Assembly: GCA_020161845.1 (NCBI GenBank)
Contig: JAIUNK010000024.1
Location: 1-63,985, forward strand
DNA from: Actinomycetota bacterium
GTDB taxonomy: Bacteria > Actinomycetota > Actinomycetes > Actinomycetales > Dermatophilaceae
Direction: 5' to 3'
Length of the DNA: 63,985 nt
Part shown: in pieces, positions 8,315 to 16,712 of the stretch
How the letters are laid out: the number at the start of each line of letters is the position of its first letter
Position numbering within the stretch: the first letter of the stretch is position 1
The notes under the pieces: generated by a model
Databases searched by the model: none
The model's input: the letters and a program-made list of their open reading frames with translations, nothing else
Told to the model about the DNA's origin: nothing
Program-made: the position numbers and the translations under genes

Positions 8315-9595
8315 GTGACCCTGCCGTCGCCGAGCCCCTCTCGCGTTCTGCCCGCCCAGCGCCCTGCGCTGCAGCGGCGCACCCTGACGACCCTGGTCTG
8401 GGCCCAGATCCTCGGCGGGGTCGGCGTCGCCAGCGGCATCGCGGTGACAGCGCTGCTGGCGCGCAAGGTCTCCGGGTCGGAGGCGCTCGCCGGGTTGGGT
8501 ACGACGGCGCAGGTCTTCGGCGGCGCGCTCCTCGCCGTGCCGCTGGCGCGGCGGATGGCCCGGCGGGGTCGGCGGGCGGGGCTGATGCTGGGGTACGCGA
8601 TCGCCGGGCTCGGGGCCGCCCTGGTCGTCCTCGCGGCGATCCTGTCGTGGTTTCCGCTGCTGCTGGTGGGCACCACGCTGTTCGGCGGCGCGACGGCCTC
8701 GAACAGCCAGAGCCGGTACGCCGCGAGCGACCTCGCCGAGGCCCGCCACGTGGGCCGCGACCTGAGCCTGGTGGTGTGGGCCACCACGGTCGGTTCGGTG
8801 TTGGGGCCGAACCTGGTCGGGCCCGCCGAGTCGGTCGGGGGCGCGCTGCACCTGCCGGAGATGGCCGGCTCGTTCGTGTTCTCCCTGGTCGGGTTCGCCC
8901 TGGCGATCACCGTGCTGCACCTGTGGTTGCGCCCAGACCCGCTGCTGGTGGCACGAGATTTGGCGGCGGCCGCGGCCGGGCCGGAGCCTGCAAAGGCCCG
9001 GATGCATGGCTCGGTGTGGTCCGGGCTGCGCATCATCGCCGGCCACCCCCGAGCGCTGCTGGGACTGGTGGTGCTGGCCGGCGGGCACGCGGTGATGGTC
9101 GGCGTGATGGTGATGACCCCGCTGCACATGGACCACGGCGGCGCGGACCTGCGCCTCATCGGGCTGGTCATCAGCATTCACATCCTCGGCATGTATGCCT
9201 TTGCCCCCGTCACCGGCCTGCTCACCGACCGCCTCGGTGGACGCGTGGTCGCGGGCGGCGGGGCCGTCGTCTTGTTCCTGTCCTGCCTGCTGGCCTCCCG
9301 GGCCCACGAGGGAATGTCGACGCTGTTGGCGGTGGCGCTCTTCCTGCTCGGCCTCGGCTGGTCCGGCACGCTGGTCAGCGGGTCGACGCTGATCACCCGG
9401 TCGCTGGCGGTGTCGGACCGGCCCGCCACCCAGGGTGTGTCGGACCTGGTGATGGGGCTGGCCGGGGGCGGTGCGGGCGCGGGCGCCGGAGTGGTCCTGG
9501 CCGTCGGCGGCTACCCGGCGCTGGCGCTCATCGGGGCCGCCGTCGCGGTCGGCATCCTGCTCGCCGTCGGGCTGATCCGCGACGAGCGCCGCTGA
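8315..9595 (+). CDS. MFS transporter
   Basis: A 426-aa major facilitator with about 12 hydrophobic segments in two halves joined by a polar loop near residue 215. The intracellular loop LARRMARRGRRAGLMLGYAIAGLG between TM2 and TM3 and RLGGRVVAGGGAVVLF in the second half match MFS signature positions. Presence of the divergent TetR gene suggests export of a drug-like or metabolic compound. A GTG start at 8315 was chosen because it begins just before the first membrane-proximal segment; the upstream open frame is Pro/Arg-rich and unlike the family. Confidence 0.85.
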   Translation: MTLPSPSPSRVLPAQRPALQRRTLTTLVWAQILGGVGVASGIAVTALLARKVSGSEALAGLGTTAQVFGGALLAVPLARRMARRGRRAGLMLGYAIAGLGAALVVLAAILSWFPLLLVGTTLFGGATASNSQSRYAASDLAEARHVGRDLSLVVWATTVGSVLGPNLVGPAESVGGALHLPEMAGSFVFSLVGFALAITVLHLWLRPDPLLVARDLAAAAAGPEPAKARMHGSVWSGLRIIAGHPRALLGLVVLAGGHAVMVGVMVMTPLHMDHGGADLRLIGLVISIHILGMYAFAPVTGLLTDRLGGRVVAGGGAVVLFLSCLLASRAHEGMSTLLAVALFLLGLGWSGTLVSGSTLITRSLAVSDRPATQGVSDLVMGLAGGGAGAGAGVVLAVGGYPALALIGAAVAVGILLAVGLIRDERR

Positions 9596-9687
9596 TCCGG
9601 CGCCAGCTCCGCTGATCCGCCGAGCGCCCCTGATCCGCGACGAGCGCCGCTGATCCGCGCCGGCGCCGGCGCCGTATCGTCGCCGGC

Positions 9688-10692
9688 ATGGCGTACTACC
9701 CCTTCGACCAGATCGACGTCTTCTGCGACGACCCGCCGGGCGGCAACCCGCTGGCGGTGATCCACGACGCGACCGGCCTGGACGACACCGCGATGGCCCA
9801 GTTCGCGGCATGGACGAATCTGTCCGAGACGACGTACCTGCTGCCCCCCACCGACGCCGGACGCGCAGCCGGAGCGGACTACCGGGTGCGGATCTTCACC
9901 CCCGGCGGCGAACTGCCGTTTGCGGGGCACCCGACGATCGGCAGCTGCCACGCCTGGCTGGCCCGCGGCGGCACCCCGGCCACGCCGGGCCGGGTCGTGC
10001 AGGAGTGCGGCATCGGCCTGGTCGAGCTCAGCCTCGAGGAGGCCGAGAACAGCGAGGCGACCGACGGCGGCGCGGCGACCGAGGGCGGCGCGGGGGCCGA
10101 GGGCGGCGCGGGGGCCGAGGGCGGGGCGGCGACGGACGGCAACGCGGCGGCCCGGATCGCCTTCGCGGCCCCGCCCCTGCTGCGCTCGGGCCCGGCGGCG
10201 GCCGACGACGTGCGACGGGCGGCGATGGCCCTGGGCCTGACCCCCGCCGACATCGTCGCCGCGGCGTGGGTCGACAACGGCCCCGGCTGGCTGGGGCTGC
10301 TGCTCCCCGACGCGGCCGTCGTGCTCGGGCTGCGGCCGGACTACGCCGCGATGGGCGACGCCAAGATCGGGGTGATCGGCCCGCATCCGGCCGGCGGCCC
10401 GGCCGACGTCGAGGTGCGGGCGTTCTGCCCGGGCTTCGGCGTACCGGAGGATCCCGTCACCGGTTCCCTCAACGCGGGTCTGGCGGTGTGGCTGATCGGA
10501 GCGGGGCGGCTGCCGGACCGTTATGTCGCGGCCCAGGGTGCAGCGCTGGGGCGCCGCGGTCGCGTGCACATCCGGCGCGACGCCGACGGCACGATCTGGG
10601 TGGGTGGGGCGGCGCGGACGGTGCTGACCGGTACGGCGCAGCTCGGGCGGCGGCTAGCGGGCGGCGCCGAGCGGCCCGCGGCGAGCGGGTGA
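9688..10692 (+). CDS. PhzF-family isomerase/epimerase
   Basis: A 334-aa member of the PhzF (diaminopimelate-epimerase fold) family. Motifs include FDQIDVFCDDPPGGNPLAV at the N-terminus, NLSETTYL with the family's catalytic Glu (E47), RIFTPGGELPFAGHPTIG (69-85) and the second-half FCPGFGVPEDPVTGS. The substrate is unknown. Residues about 124-151 are an inserted GGA(A/G)(T/A)E-type repeat not expected in the family, encoded by an in-frame minisatellite. The isoaspartyl peptidase gene follows after 6 bp, so the pair is probably one transcript. Confidence 0.9.
   Translation: MAYYPFDQIDVFCDDPPGGNPLAVIHDATGLDDTAMAQFAAWTNLSETTYLLPPTDAGRAAGADYRVRIFTPGGELPFAGHPTIGSCHAWLARGGTPATPGRVVQECGIGLVELSLEEAENSEATDGGAATEGGAGAEGGAGAEGGAATDGNAAARIAFAAPPLLRSGPAAADDVRRAAMALGLTPADIVAAAWVDNGPGWLGLLLPDAAVVLGLRPDYAAMGDAKIGVIGPHPAGGPADVEVRAFCPGFGVPEDPVTGSLNAGLAVWLIGAGRLPDRYVAAQGAALGRRGRVHIRRDADGTIWVGGAARTVLTGTAQLGRRLAGGAERPAASG
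10041..10145 (+). repeat. In-frame minisatellite in the PhzF-like gene
   Basis: Degenerate repeats of GAGGGCGGCGCGG-type units (15-18 bp, multiples of three) encode an acidic Gly/Ala/Glu loop joining the two halves of the enzyme. Copy number could vary without a frameshift. Confidence 0.7.
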
Positions 10693-10698
10693 GGCGGC

Positions 10699-11625
10699 AT
10701 GGCACAGCGGCCCGGTGACCCCCTTGTCGAGGAGGTCCCGGCGTTCGGGGACTACGCGCTGGTGGTGCACGGCGGGGCGGGCGCGGCGCCGGCCGAGATC
10801 GACGCGGAACTGGCCGCGGCCTACCGGGACGGCCTGCGGGCCGCGCTGGCCGCGGGTGAGCGGGTCCTTGCCGCGGGTGGCCCCGCGCTGGACGCCGTCG
10901 TTGCGGCCGTGACCAGCCTGGAGGACTGCGAGCACTTCAACGCGGGCCGCGGCGCCGCGCTGACCACCGACGGCACGGCCGAACTCGACGCCGCCGTGAT
11001 GACCGGTCGGGGGTTGGCCGGGGCGGTGACCTGCGCCCGCGACATCCGCAATCCCGTGCTGGCGGCCCGGGCCGTAGCCGAGCAAAGCCCGCACGTGCTG
11101 ATCGCGGCCCCCGAACCTCGGCTGCTGACCGAGTGGGGGGTGGCGCGGGTCGACCCGGCGTACTTCCGCACCGAACGCCGCCACGCCCAGCTCGCCGCCA
11201 CCGGCAGCTTCGAGCGGCACCGGCACGGCACGGTCGGCGCGGTCGCCCGGGACCGGTCCGCCACGATCGCCGCCGCCACCTCGACCGGCGGGGTCACGGC
11301 CCAGCTGCCGGGCCGGATCGGCGACACCCCGCTGATCGGGGCGGGCACCTTTGCCGACGCCGCGACCTGCGCGATCTCCTGCACCGGGGTGGGCGAGTAC
11401 TTCATCCGGGCCGTCCTGGCCCACGATGTGCACGCGCGGATGCGGTACGCCGGCGCGGGGCTGGCGCAGGCCGCACGCGCGGCGGTGGCGGAGGGCCTGG
11501 GGGCGCACGGCGCCGATGGCGCGCTGATCGCGGTCGCCCCTTCCGGTCAGGGGGTGCTGGTCTGGAACTCGCCGACGTTGTTGCGCGGGATGCTCACCGG
11601 GGCCGGGGCCCGCACGTGGCCATGA
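10699..11625 (+). CDS. Isoaspartyl peptidase/L-asparaginase (Ntn-hydrolase)
   Basis: A 308-aa plant-type asparaginase/isoaspartyl dipeptidase that normally self-cleaves before a threonine nucleophile. That residue is Thr178 in RHGTVGAVARD. STGG (195-198) and GRIGDTPLIGAGTFAD complete the substrate pocket, and LVVHGGAGA near residue 22 is the typical start. It would hydrolyse isoaspartyl peptides and/or asparagine in the cytoplasm. At about 300 aa it is of normal length. It lies 6 bp after the PhzF-like gene and is likely co-transcribed. Confidence 0.92.
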   Translation: MAQRPGDPLVEEVPAFGDYALVVHGGAGAAPAEIDAELAAAYRDGLRAALAAGERVLAAGGPALDAVVAAVTSLEDCEHFNAGRGAALTTDGTAELDAAVMTGRGLAGAVTCARDIRNPVLAARAVAEQSPHVLIAAPEPRLLTEWGVARVDPAYFRTERRHAQLAATGSFERHRHGTVGAVARDRSATIAAATSTGGVTAQLPGRIGDTPLIGAGTFADAATCAISCTGVGEYFIRAVLAHDVHARMRYAGAGLAQAARAAVAEGLGAHGADGALIAVAPSGQGVLVWNSPTLLRGMLTGAGARTWP

Positions 11626-11743
11626 TCGGGGCAGGATGGGGGCAGGGCCGCCGCCGGGCGGCCGGGACTCACGGCGCACGGCGTACGGGCCGCGTACGGC
11701 GTACCGCGTGGGCCGTCCCCGCACCTTCCCCGAAGGAGATCCG

Positions 11744-12046
11744 ATGAGCAGCGAGCAGTTGCACGAGCAGAACCTCAGCAAGCAGGCCCTCGACCGGCAC
11801 CGCGCCATCGTGTCGTTGATGGAGGAGCTGGAGGCCGTGGACTGGTACAACCAGCGCGTCGAGGCGACCGGAGACGCGGCGCTCAAGGCGATCCTGAAGC
11901 ACAACCGCGACGAGGAGGCCGAGCACGCGGCGATGCTCATCGAGTGGCTGCGGCGGACCTACCCGGAGTTCGGTGAGGAGCTGAAGACCTACCTGTTCAC
12001 GGAGGGCGACATCCTGGAGGCCGAAGAGGAGGCGACGAAGGGGTGA
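11744..12046 (+). CDS. Encapsulated-ferritin-like (EncFtn) protein without visible targeting peptide
   Basis: A 100-aa two-helix ferritin-like protein. DRHRAIVSLMEELEAVDWY and RDEEAEHAAMLIEWLRR closely match the encapsulin cargo EncFtn of Rhodospirillum, with Glu28, Glu58 and His61 at the ferroxidase positions and Trp34/Tyr35 conserved. Such proteins oxidise Fe(II) at a subunit interface. The protein stops at EEEATKG; the C-terminal encapsulin-loading peptide typical of cargo is not seen and no encapsulin gene lies in the window. A strong Shine-Dalgarno (GAAGGAGAT) supports the ATG at 11744. The 3' codons lie inside a 56-bp tandem repeat. A catalase follows. Confidence 0.85.
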   Translation: MSSEQLHEQNLSKQALDRHRAIVSLMEELEAVDWYNQRVEATGDAALKAILKHNRDEEAEHAAMLIEWLRRTYPEFGEELKTYLFTEGDILEAEEEATKG

Positions 12047-12160
12047 GGGCACGAACCCCGAGGAGCCGACCCATCGAACAAGAGGAGGCGACGAAGGGGT
12101 GAGGGCACGAACCCCGAGGAGCCGACCCATGGAGCACGAGGAGGCGACGAAGGGGTGAGG
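12026..12160. repeat. 56-bp tandem repeat over the EncFtn stop codon
   Basis: Units start at 12026, 12082 and 12138 (exact 56-bp period, third copy partial). Each begins GAGGAGGCGACGAAGGGGTG and continues AGGGCACGAACCCCGAGGAG. The first unit encodes the last residues and stop of the EncFtn-like gene. The rest is non-coding spacer before the catalase. Confidence 0.9.
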
Positions 12161-12246
12161 GCCGAGGCGACGCCTCGATCGCAGCGATAGGAGAAATCCA
12201 TCGGCCCCGACATGCGGGGCGGGCCCGACTGTGGTGGTGTGAGGGA

Positions 12247-13827
12247 ATGACCGCACCCCAGCCCCCTGCGACCGACGGCGCGCAGCCGACCGGTTCGACT
12301 CTGCTCAACGGCGCCCCGGCGCCCAGCGACCGGCACAGCCTGACGCTGGGCCCGGACGGGCCGATCCTGTTGCACGACCACCACCTGGTCAACACCTTGG
12401 CGGCGTTCAACCGGGAGAACATCCCGGACCGCAAGCCGCACGCCAAGGGGGCCGGGGCGTTCGGTGAGCTGGAGATCACGCACGACATCAGTCGCTACAC
12501 CAAGGCGGCGCTGTTCCAGCCCGGCACGAAGACGCGCATGCTGGCCCGGTTCTCCACCGTGGCCGGCGAGGCGGGCAGCCCCGACACGTGGCGCGATGTG
12601 CGCGGCTTTGCCCTGAAGTTCTACACGAGCGAGGGCAACTGGGACCTCGTCGGCAATAACACCCCGGTCTTCTTCCTGCGCGACCCGATGAAGTTCCCAC
12701 ACTTCATCCGGTCACAGAAGCGGCTGGGCGATTCCGGGCTGCGCGACCAGAACATGCAGTGGGACTTCTGGACGATGAACCCCGAGTCGGCGCACCAGGT
12801 CACCTACCTGATGGGCGACCGGGGGCTGCCGCGCAGTTGGCGGTTCATGAACGGCTATGGCAGCCACACCTACATGTTCGTCAACGCCGCCGCCGAGCGG
12901 TTCTGGGTGAAATTCCACTTCCACAGCGACCAGGGCGTGGAGAACTGGAAGGGTGCCGACGCCGAGAAGATCGCCGGTGAGGACGCCGACTTCCACCGGC
13001 GCGACCTGTTCCAGGCGATCGAGGGCGGCGAGTTCCCGAGCTGGACCCTCAGCGTGCAGATCATGCCGTACGAGGAGGCGAAGTCCTACCGGTACAACCC
13101 GTTTGACCTGACGAAGATCTGGTCGCATAAGGACTACCCGCTGATCGAGGTGGGCCGGATGACGCTGAAGGAGAACCCGGAGAACTTCTTCGCCCAGATC
13201 GATCAGGCCGGCTTCGCGCCGTCGAACATCGTCCCCGGGATCGGTTTCAGCCCCGACCGGATGTTGCTCGCCCGGGTGTTCGCCTACGCCGACGCGCACC
13301 GCGCCCGGCTCGGCGTCAACCACGACCAGCTGCCGGTGAACCAGCCGGTGCCGGAGGTGATGGCGAAGTACAACGCCTACACCTTCGACGGTCCGATGCG
13401 CTATCACCACAGCGGCGCCCAGGCCACCTATGCGGCGAACTCGGCCGGGCGGCCCTATGCGGACAACGACGGCCGCGACGAGGTCGGCTGGGAGGCCGAC
13501 GGCGAGATGATCCGGTGCGCCCAGACGCTGCGGGCGGACGACGACGACTTCGGCCAGGCCGGTGACCTGGTGCGGGACGTCTTCGACGACGCGGCCCGGG
13601 ACCGGTTCGTCGAGACGATCGCGGGGGCGCTGCTGCAGGACGTCTCGGCGCCGGTGTTGGAGCGGGCGTTCTGGTATTGGTCGTCGGTGGACGCGCAGAT
13701 CGGCGCCCGGATCAAGGCGGCGGTCGAGAAGGGCCAGGCCGACGGCGGCCCGGGCAACGATCCCGACAAGGCCAAGGCCAAGCAGCCGCAGGCGATCCGC
13801 GAGAGCGCCACGCAGGCCGCCAACTGA
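12247..13827 (+). CDS. katA: Monofunctional heme catalase
   Basis: A 526-aa catalase (2 H2O2 to 2 H2O + O2). Catalytic His65 lies in [17 protein letters not shown], distal Asn138 in [12 protein letters not shown], and the heme ligand Tyr347 in [14 protein letters not shown]. Length and motif order suit a small-subunit catalase with NADPH-type core. A GAGGGA site precedes the ATG at 12247. Next to a ferroxidase-type gene, it would remove peroxide linked to iron oxidation (inference). A strong stem-loop follows the stop. Confidence 0.96.
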   Translation: MTAPQPPATDGAQPTGSTLLNGAPAPSDRHSLTLGPDGPILLHDHHLVNTLAAFNRENIPDRKPHAKGAGAFGELEITHDISRYTKAALFQPGTKTRMLARFSTVAGEAGSPDTWRDVRGFALKFYTSEGNWDLVGNNTPVFFLRDPMKFPHFIRSQKRLGDSGLRDQNMQWDFWTMNPESAHQVTYLMGDRGLPRSWRFMNGYGSHTYMFVNAAAERFWVKFHFHSDQGVENWKGADAEKIAGEDADFHRRDLFQAIEGGEFPSWTLSVQIMPYEEAKSYRYNPFDLTKIWSHKDYPLIEVGRMTLKENPENFFAQIDQAGFAPSNIVPGIGFSPDRMLLARVFAYADAHRARLGVNHDQLPVNQPVPEVMAKYNAYTFDGPMRYHHSGAQATYAANSAGRPYADNDGRDEVGWEADGEMIRCAQTLRADDDDFGQAGDLVRDVFDDAARDRFVETIAGALLQDVSAPVLERAFWYWSSVDAQIGARIKAAVEKGQADGGPGNDPDKAKAKQPQAIRESATQAAN

Positions 13828-13846
13828 GGCGCCACCCGCACGAGTC

Positions 13847-13886
13847 GTGTCGAGTTCCCCACCGAGTTCGGTGGGGAACTCGACAC
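13847..13886. terminator. Long stem-loop after catalase
   Basis: Perfect 19-bp arms (GTGTCGAGTTCCCCACCGA and its complement) with a 2-nt centre, extended by a CACGA/TCGTG pair outside. It sits 20 bp after the catalase stop and 41 bp before the next start. There is no U-tract, so termination is plausible but not certain. Confidence 0.6.
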
Positions 13887-13926
13887 ATCGTGGGGATGGT
13901 GCGTCCCGGACCGTAATCTGTCCGCC

Positions 13927-14421
13927 ATGACGCAGGACGAGATCGACGCCTTCTGGGAGGACGCTCGCATCCACGTGGGGCTCACCGAACTCGAGTCCTA
14001 CGTCGGCAACCGGCCTCTGGCGAGCGTCCAGCCGCCGGCCTGGGCGTTCGGCGCCACGCCGCAGCAGGCGGACCAGCTACTCGCCCTGGTCCTGGCCGGC
14101 ACCAAGACCGGGACCGCCAGCGCGCTGTGGGACTACGAGGCCGACGCGGAGCCCCTGCCGACCGCGGGGATGCTCTCGATCGTCCTCGACGGCGGTGGTC
14201 ACCCGAAGGCGCTGGTGCGCACCGACGACGTCCAGATCGTGCCGTTCGCGCAGGTGAGCGAGGAGCATGCGTACGCCGAGGGCGAGGCCGACCGCACCCT
14301 GGCCAGCTGGCGGGACATCCACCGCCGGTTCTTCACCGAGCACGCCACCCACGACCGCGGCTTCGCCGAGGACATGCCGGTCGTGCTGGAGCGTTTCAGC
14401 GTCCTGCACACCTGGCTCTGA
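13927..14421 (+). CDS. ASCH-domain protein
   Basis: A 164-aa protein of the ASCH superfamily (RNA-binding-like beta barrel related to PUA). It shows WAFGATPQQADQLLALVLAGTKTGTASALWDYE at residues about 39-72, then LVRTDDVQIVPFAQVSEEHAYAEGEAD and SWRDIHRRFFTE at 127-138. Molecular function is unknown; roles in translation or nucleobase binding are suggested for the family. Its last 39 codons are duplicated downstream at 15878-15995. Confidence 0.85.
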   Translation: MTQDEIDAFWEDARIHVGLTELESYVGNRPLASVQPPAWAFGATPQQADQLLALVLAGTKTGTASALWDYEADAEPLPTAGMLSIVLDGGGHPKALVRTDDVQIVPFAQVSEEHAYAEGEADRTLASWRDIHRRFFTEHATHDRGFAEDMPVVLERFSVLHTWL

Positions 14422-14436
14422 CACCGCGCAGCATCG
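14304..14436. repeat. Direct repeat, copy A (ASCH 3' end)
   Basis: Bases 14304-14415 are identical to 15878-15989 (112 bp) and similarity continues to about 14436. The two copies bracket the acyltransferase gene. Confidence 0.9.
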
Positions 14437-14476
14437 CGGCCGTCAGCACCGTGCCGGCTGCCGCGCCCAGCGCGGC
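14396..14476 (-). pseudogene. 3' remnant of an SRPBCC-type gene
   Basis: In reverse complement this stretch reads LTAAMLRGVRARCAGR followed by TGA. The full SRPBCC gene at 15970-16626 ends MTAAMLRGVRTRCAGR. The remnant lies at the same position relative to the ASCH 3' end and is diverged in its 5' part. It therefore looks like the original or a second allele of that gene end, cut off by the acyltransferase segment. Confidence 0.6.
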
Positions 14477-14483
14477 CGGGTGG

Positions 14484-15758
14484 TCAGCGAGGAGCTGCCG
14501 GTTGTGCGAGAGCCTCTGACGGTGCCGCGCCGTGGGGCAGGACCGAGCCTACGGACGTCGAGCGAGCCCATACCGCTCCCGTCCGACGTAGCGCCGCCGG
14601 GCTGATCAGGCCCCGACCGTCCAGCGAGAACGGGCGCTCCACCAGCATGAACAGACCTGCGGACACGGCGCTCGCCACCGCCAGCGAGACGGGGAGGAAG
14701 CCCCAGAACAGCAAGACTGAGCCGCCCTGCGGCAGTTTGGCGGTGAGGATTCTGGCGAGCACGTTCGTGACCAGGCCGTGGATCAGGTAGAAGGAGTAGC
14801 TCATGTTCCCGAGCCACCGCAGCGGGGCCCAGCTCAGCGGCCGCCCGATGGCGCTGCCTGGCAGGAACGCCAGCCCCGACAGGACGCCGAACGCCACGAC
14901 GAGGCAAGCCACCCGGATCACATCGCTGGCCGGGGAGATCTTGACCGTAGGGTCTGGCGAGGCACCGATCCACGACCCGATCACCACCAGGACGGCACAG
15001 CCGACCACCACGGGCGCCACCAGGACGGGTCGAGAGGCCGCACCGGTGTCGCTACGGGACCGAGCGAGGCCGAGGACGTCGTACATGATGATTCCACCCA
15101 CGAACATCGCCAGCCGGGCTGGCAGGACCGGCACTACCAGGCAAGAGGCGAGATAGAGCACGAGGAGCGCGGTGAAGAACGCCATCCGCTGGTACGCCGT
15201 ACGGGATCGGAGACCGGCGGCGGCCACGATGAGCGGCAAGGTGAGGTAGTAGGCGAACTCAAAGCTCAACGACCAGGCGACGGTGATCAGTGGCTCGATC
15301 GGGAACAGGCCCGGGAGCAGCAGCAGGTTGGCCGCCAGATAGGCGATCAGTGAGCCTGGCTCGGTCGGCAAGCGGCTCAGCGACGGCGCGGCCAGCGACA
15401 GGGCGAGATAGACGACGAAGACGAGGAGGAAGGTTGGGTAGATGCGTCGGATGCGCCGTCGCATGAACGGCACATAGCCGACCCGGCCGCGGATCGCGGC
15501 GCCGTAGATGAGATAGCCCGACAGGACGAAGAACAGGTCCACGCCCGCATGCCCGACCTGTCGCATGGCCGCGGCAGCTGCACTGGTGGTTGGGTCCGGA
15601 TCAGCCCAGACCTGAAAAAGCGCCGCGTAGTGGACCCCGAAGACGAGGAGGACGGCAACCCCCCGCAGGCCCTCCATCGAGAGCAGCCGACGGTTTTCGA
15701 CCGGCCCAAGCTCAAACCATCGCTTCGGCCAGGCCAGAGCGTTACCCATCCCCCGCAT
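14484..15758 (-). CDS. Acyltransferase 3 family integral membrane protein
   Basis: A 424-aa multi-pass membrane O-acyltransferase. The first segment has SMEGLRGVAVLLVFGVHYAALF with the family's catalytic His, then VDLFFVLSGYLIYGAAIRGR and MRRRIRRIYPTFLLVF, all diagnostic. About ten TM helices follow. These enzymes acylate cell-surface glycans or exported metabolites; no substrate is evident. The gene and its promoter form a 1.4-kb segment between two copies of the ASCH 3' end, implying late insertion. The GTG/ATG choice near 15758 is not certain; MGNALAWPK four codons in is an alternative. Confidence 0.9.
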   Translation of the reverse strand: MRGMGNALAWPKRWFELGPVENRRLLSMEGLRGVAVLLVFGVHYAALFQVWADPDPTTSAAAAAMRQVGHAGVDLFFVLSGYLIYGAAIRGRVGYVPFMRRRIRRIYPTFLLVFVVYLALSLAAPSLSRLPTEPGSLIAYLAANLLLLPGLFPIEPLITVAWSLSFEFAYYLTLPLIVAAAGLRSRTAYQRMAFFTALLVLYLASCLVVPVLPARLAMFVGGIIMYDVLGLARSRSDTGAASRPVLVAPVVVGCAVLVVIGSWIGASPDPTVKISPASDVIRVACLVVAFGVLSGLAFLPGSAIGRPLSWAPLRWLGNMSYSFYLIHGLVTNVLARILTAKLPQGGSVLLFWGFLPVSLAVASAVSAGLFMLVERPFSLDGRGLISPAALRRTGAVWARSTSVGSVLPHGAAPSEALAQPAAPR

Positions 15759-15877
15759 CGACTTCCCCCCGCACGTCTCTGGCTGGCACGACCCCCGCGA
15801 CCGCTAGCCCCCTAGAGCCAAAAGACCGGAGCCCACTTTAGCCAATATGTTGGACGATCGTCCATGTCTTCGCTGCG

Positions 15878-15995
15878 CAGCTGGCGGGACATCCACCGCC
15901 GGTTCTTCACCGAGCACGCCACCCACGACCGCGGCTTCGCCGAGGACATGCCGGTCGTGCTGGAGCGTTTCAGCGTCCTGCACACCTGGTCCTGA
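15878..15995 (+). pseudogene. ASCH gene 3' fragment (direct repeat copy B)
   Basis: It encodes SWRDIHRRFFTEHATHDRG onward to VLHTWS and a stop, the same frame and (to 15989) the same bases as the intact ASCH gene end. It has no start codon or upstream domain. It overlaps the convergent 3' end of the SRPBCC gene. Confidence 0.88.
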
Positions 15996-16626
15996 CACCG
16001 CGCAGCATCGCCGCCGTCATTGCCGTGCTGATCGAAGCGCCCAGCCGGGTCGAGAGCGCGCCGGCCGGCCCGGCCGCGGCGTACCGCTCGCGCGTCAGCA
16101 GCCGCGTCTCCTCACCGTCCGCGCGGACCACGAACGCCCAGGAGAAGTCGAAACCCTGCCCCGCCATCTGCTCCCCCCGCGCGTCGATGGCGCCCTGGCT
16201 GCTCAGGACCAGGGAGTGTCCGGGTTGGAGCACGGCGATGCGCAGGCCGATCTCGGGGTGGAGCCGTACGACGTCGCCCAGCGCGGGCGACTGCCATTCG
16301 GGGTGGATCCTGTCGGCGTTGACGATGCGGCATCCGGCGAGGTTCTCCACCCAGGCCAGCGAGTAGAACCCGGCCCGCTCCTGGCCGATCTGCGCGATCC
16401 ACGGCCACACCGTGGCCGGCGGAGCGTCAATGGTGATGGCGTGCGTGGCCACCAGCGTCGGCGCGCTCACGAGCTCGTCGCCCGGCAGGGGCCCGGCCCG
16501 CTCGGTCGGCGTCGCCCCGCGCAGTCGAGGCCCGACCCGGGAGGCGACCAGGATCACCAGGCCCACTGCGGTCGCCGCGAGTCCCACGGTGGCCGCGTGG
16601 CCGCCTCGCCGTCCCACGTGCTGCAC
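15970..16626 (-). CDS. SRPBCC (START-like) family membrane-anchored protein
   Basis: A 218-aa protein with one N-terminal membrane segment (VGLAATAVGLVILVASRVG), then a SRPBCC/polyketide-cyclase-like region. ATHAITIDAPPATVWPWIAQIGQERAGFYS is a typical opening strand-helix pattern, followed by NLAGCRIVNADRIHPEWQ and FDFSWAFVVRADGEETRL. The family binds hydrophobic ligands; function here is unknown. The start is GTG at 16626. The 3' end overlaps the duplicated ASCH fragment. Confidence 0.75.
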   Translation of the reverse strand: MQHVGRRGGHAATVGLAATAVGLVILVASRVGPRLRGATPTERAGPLPGDELVSAPTLVATHAITIDAPPATVWPWIAQIGQERAGFYSLAWVENLAGCRIVNADRIHPEWQSPALGDVVRLHPEIGLRIAVLQPGHSLVLSSQGAIDARGEQMAGQGFDFSWAFVVRADGEETRLLTRERYAAAGPAGALSTRLGASISTAMTAAMLRGVRTRCAGR

Positions 16627-16712
16627 GGCTCACACCCTAACGAGTGCCGCACCTCTCCGATCCTGTGCGGTGAGCCACATCAGCGGGCTCGGTCGCGGAG
16701 TGCTGAGCCGCG

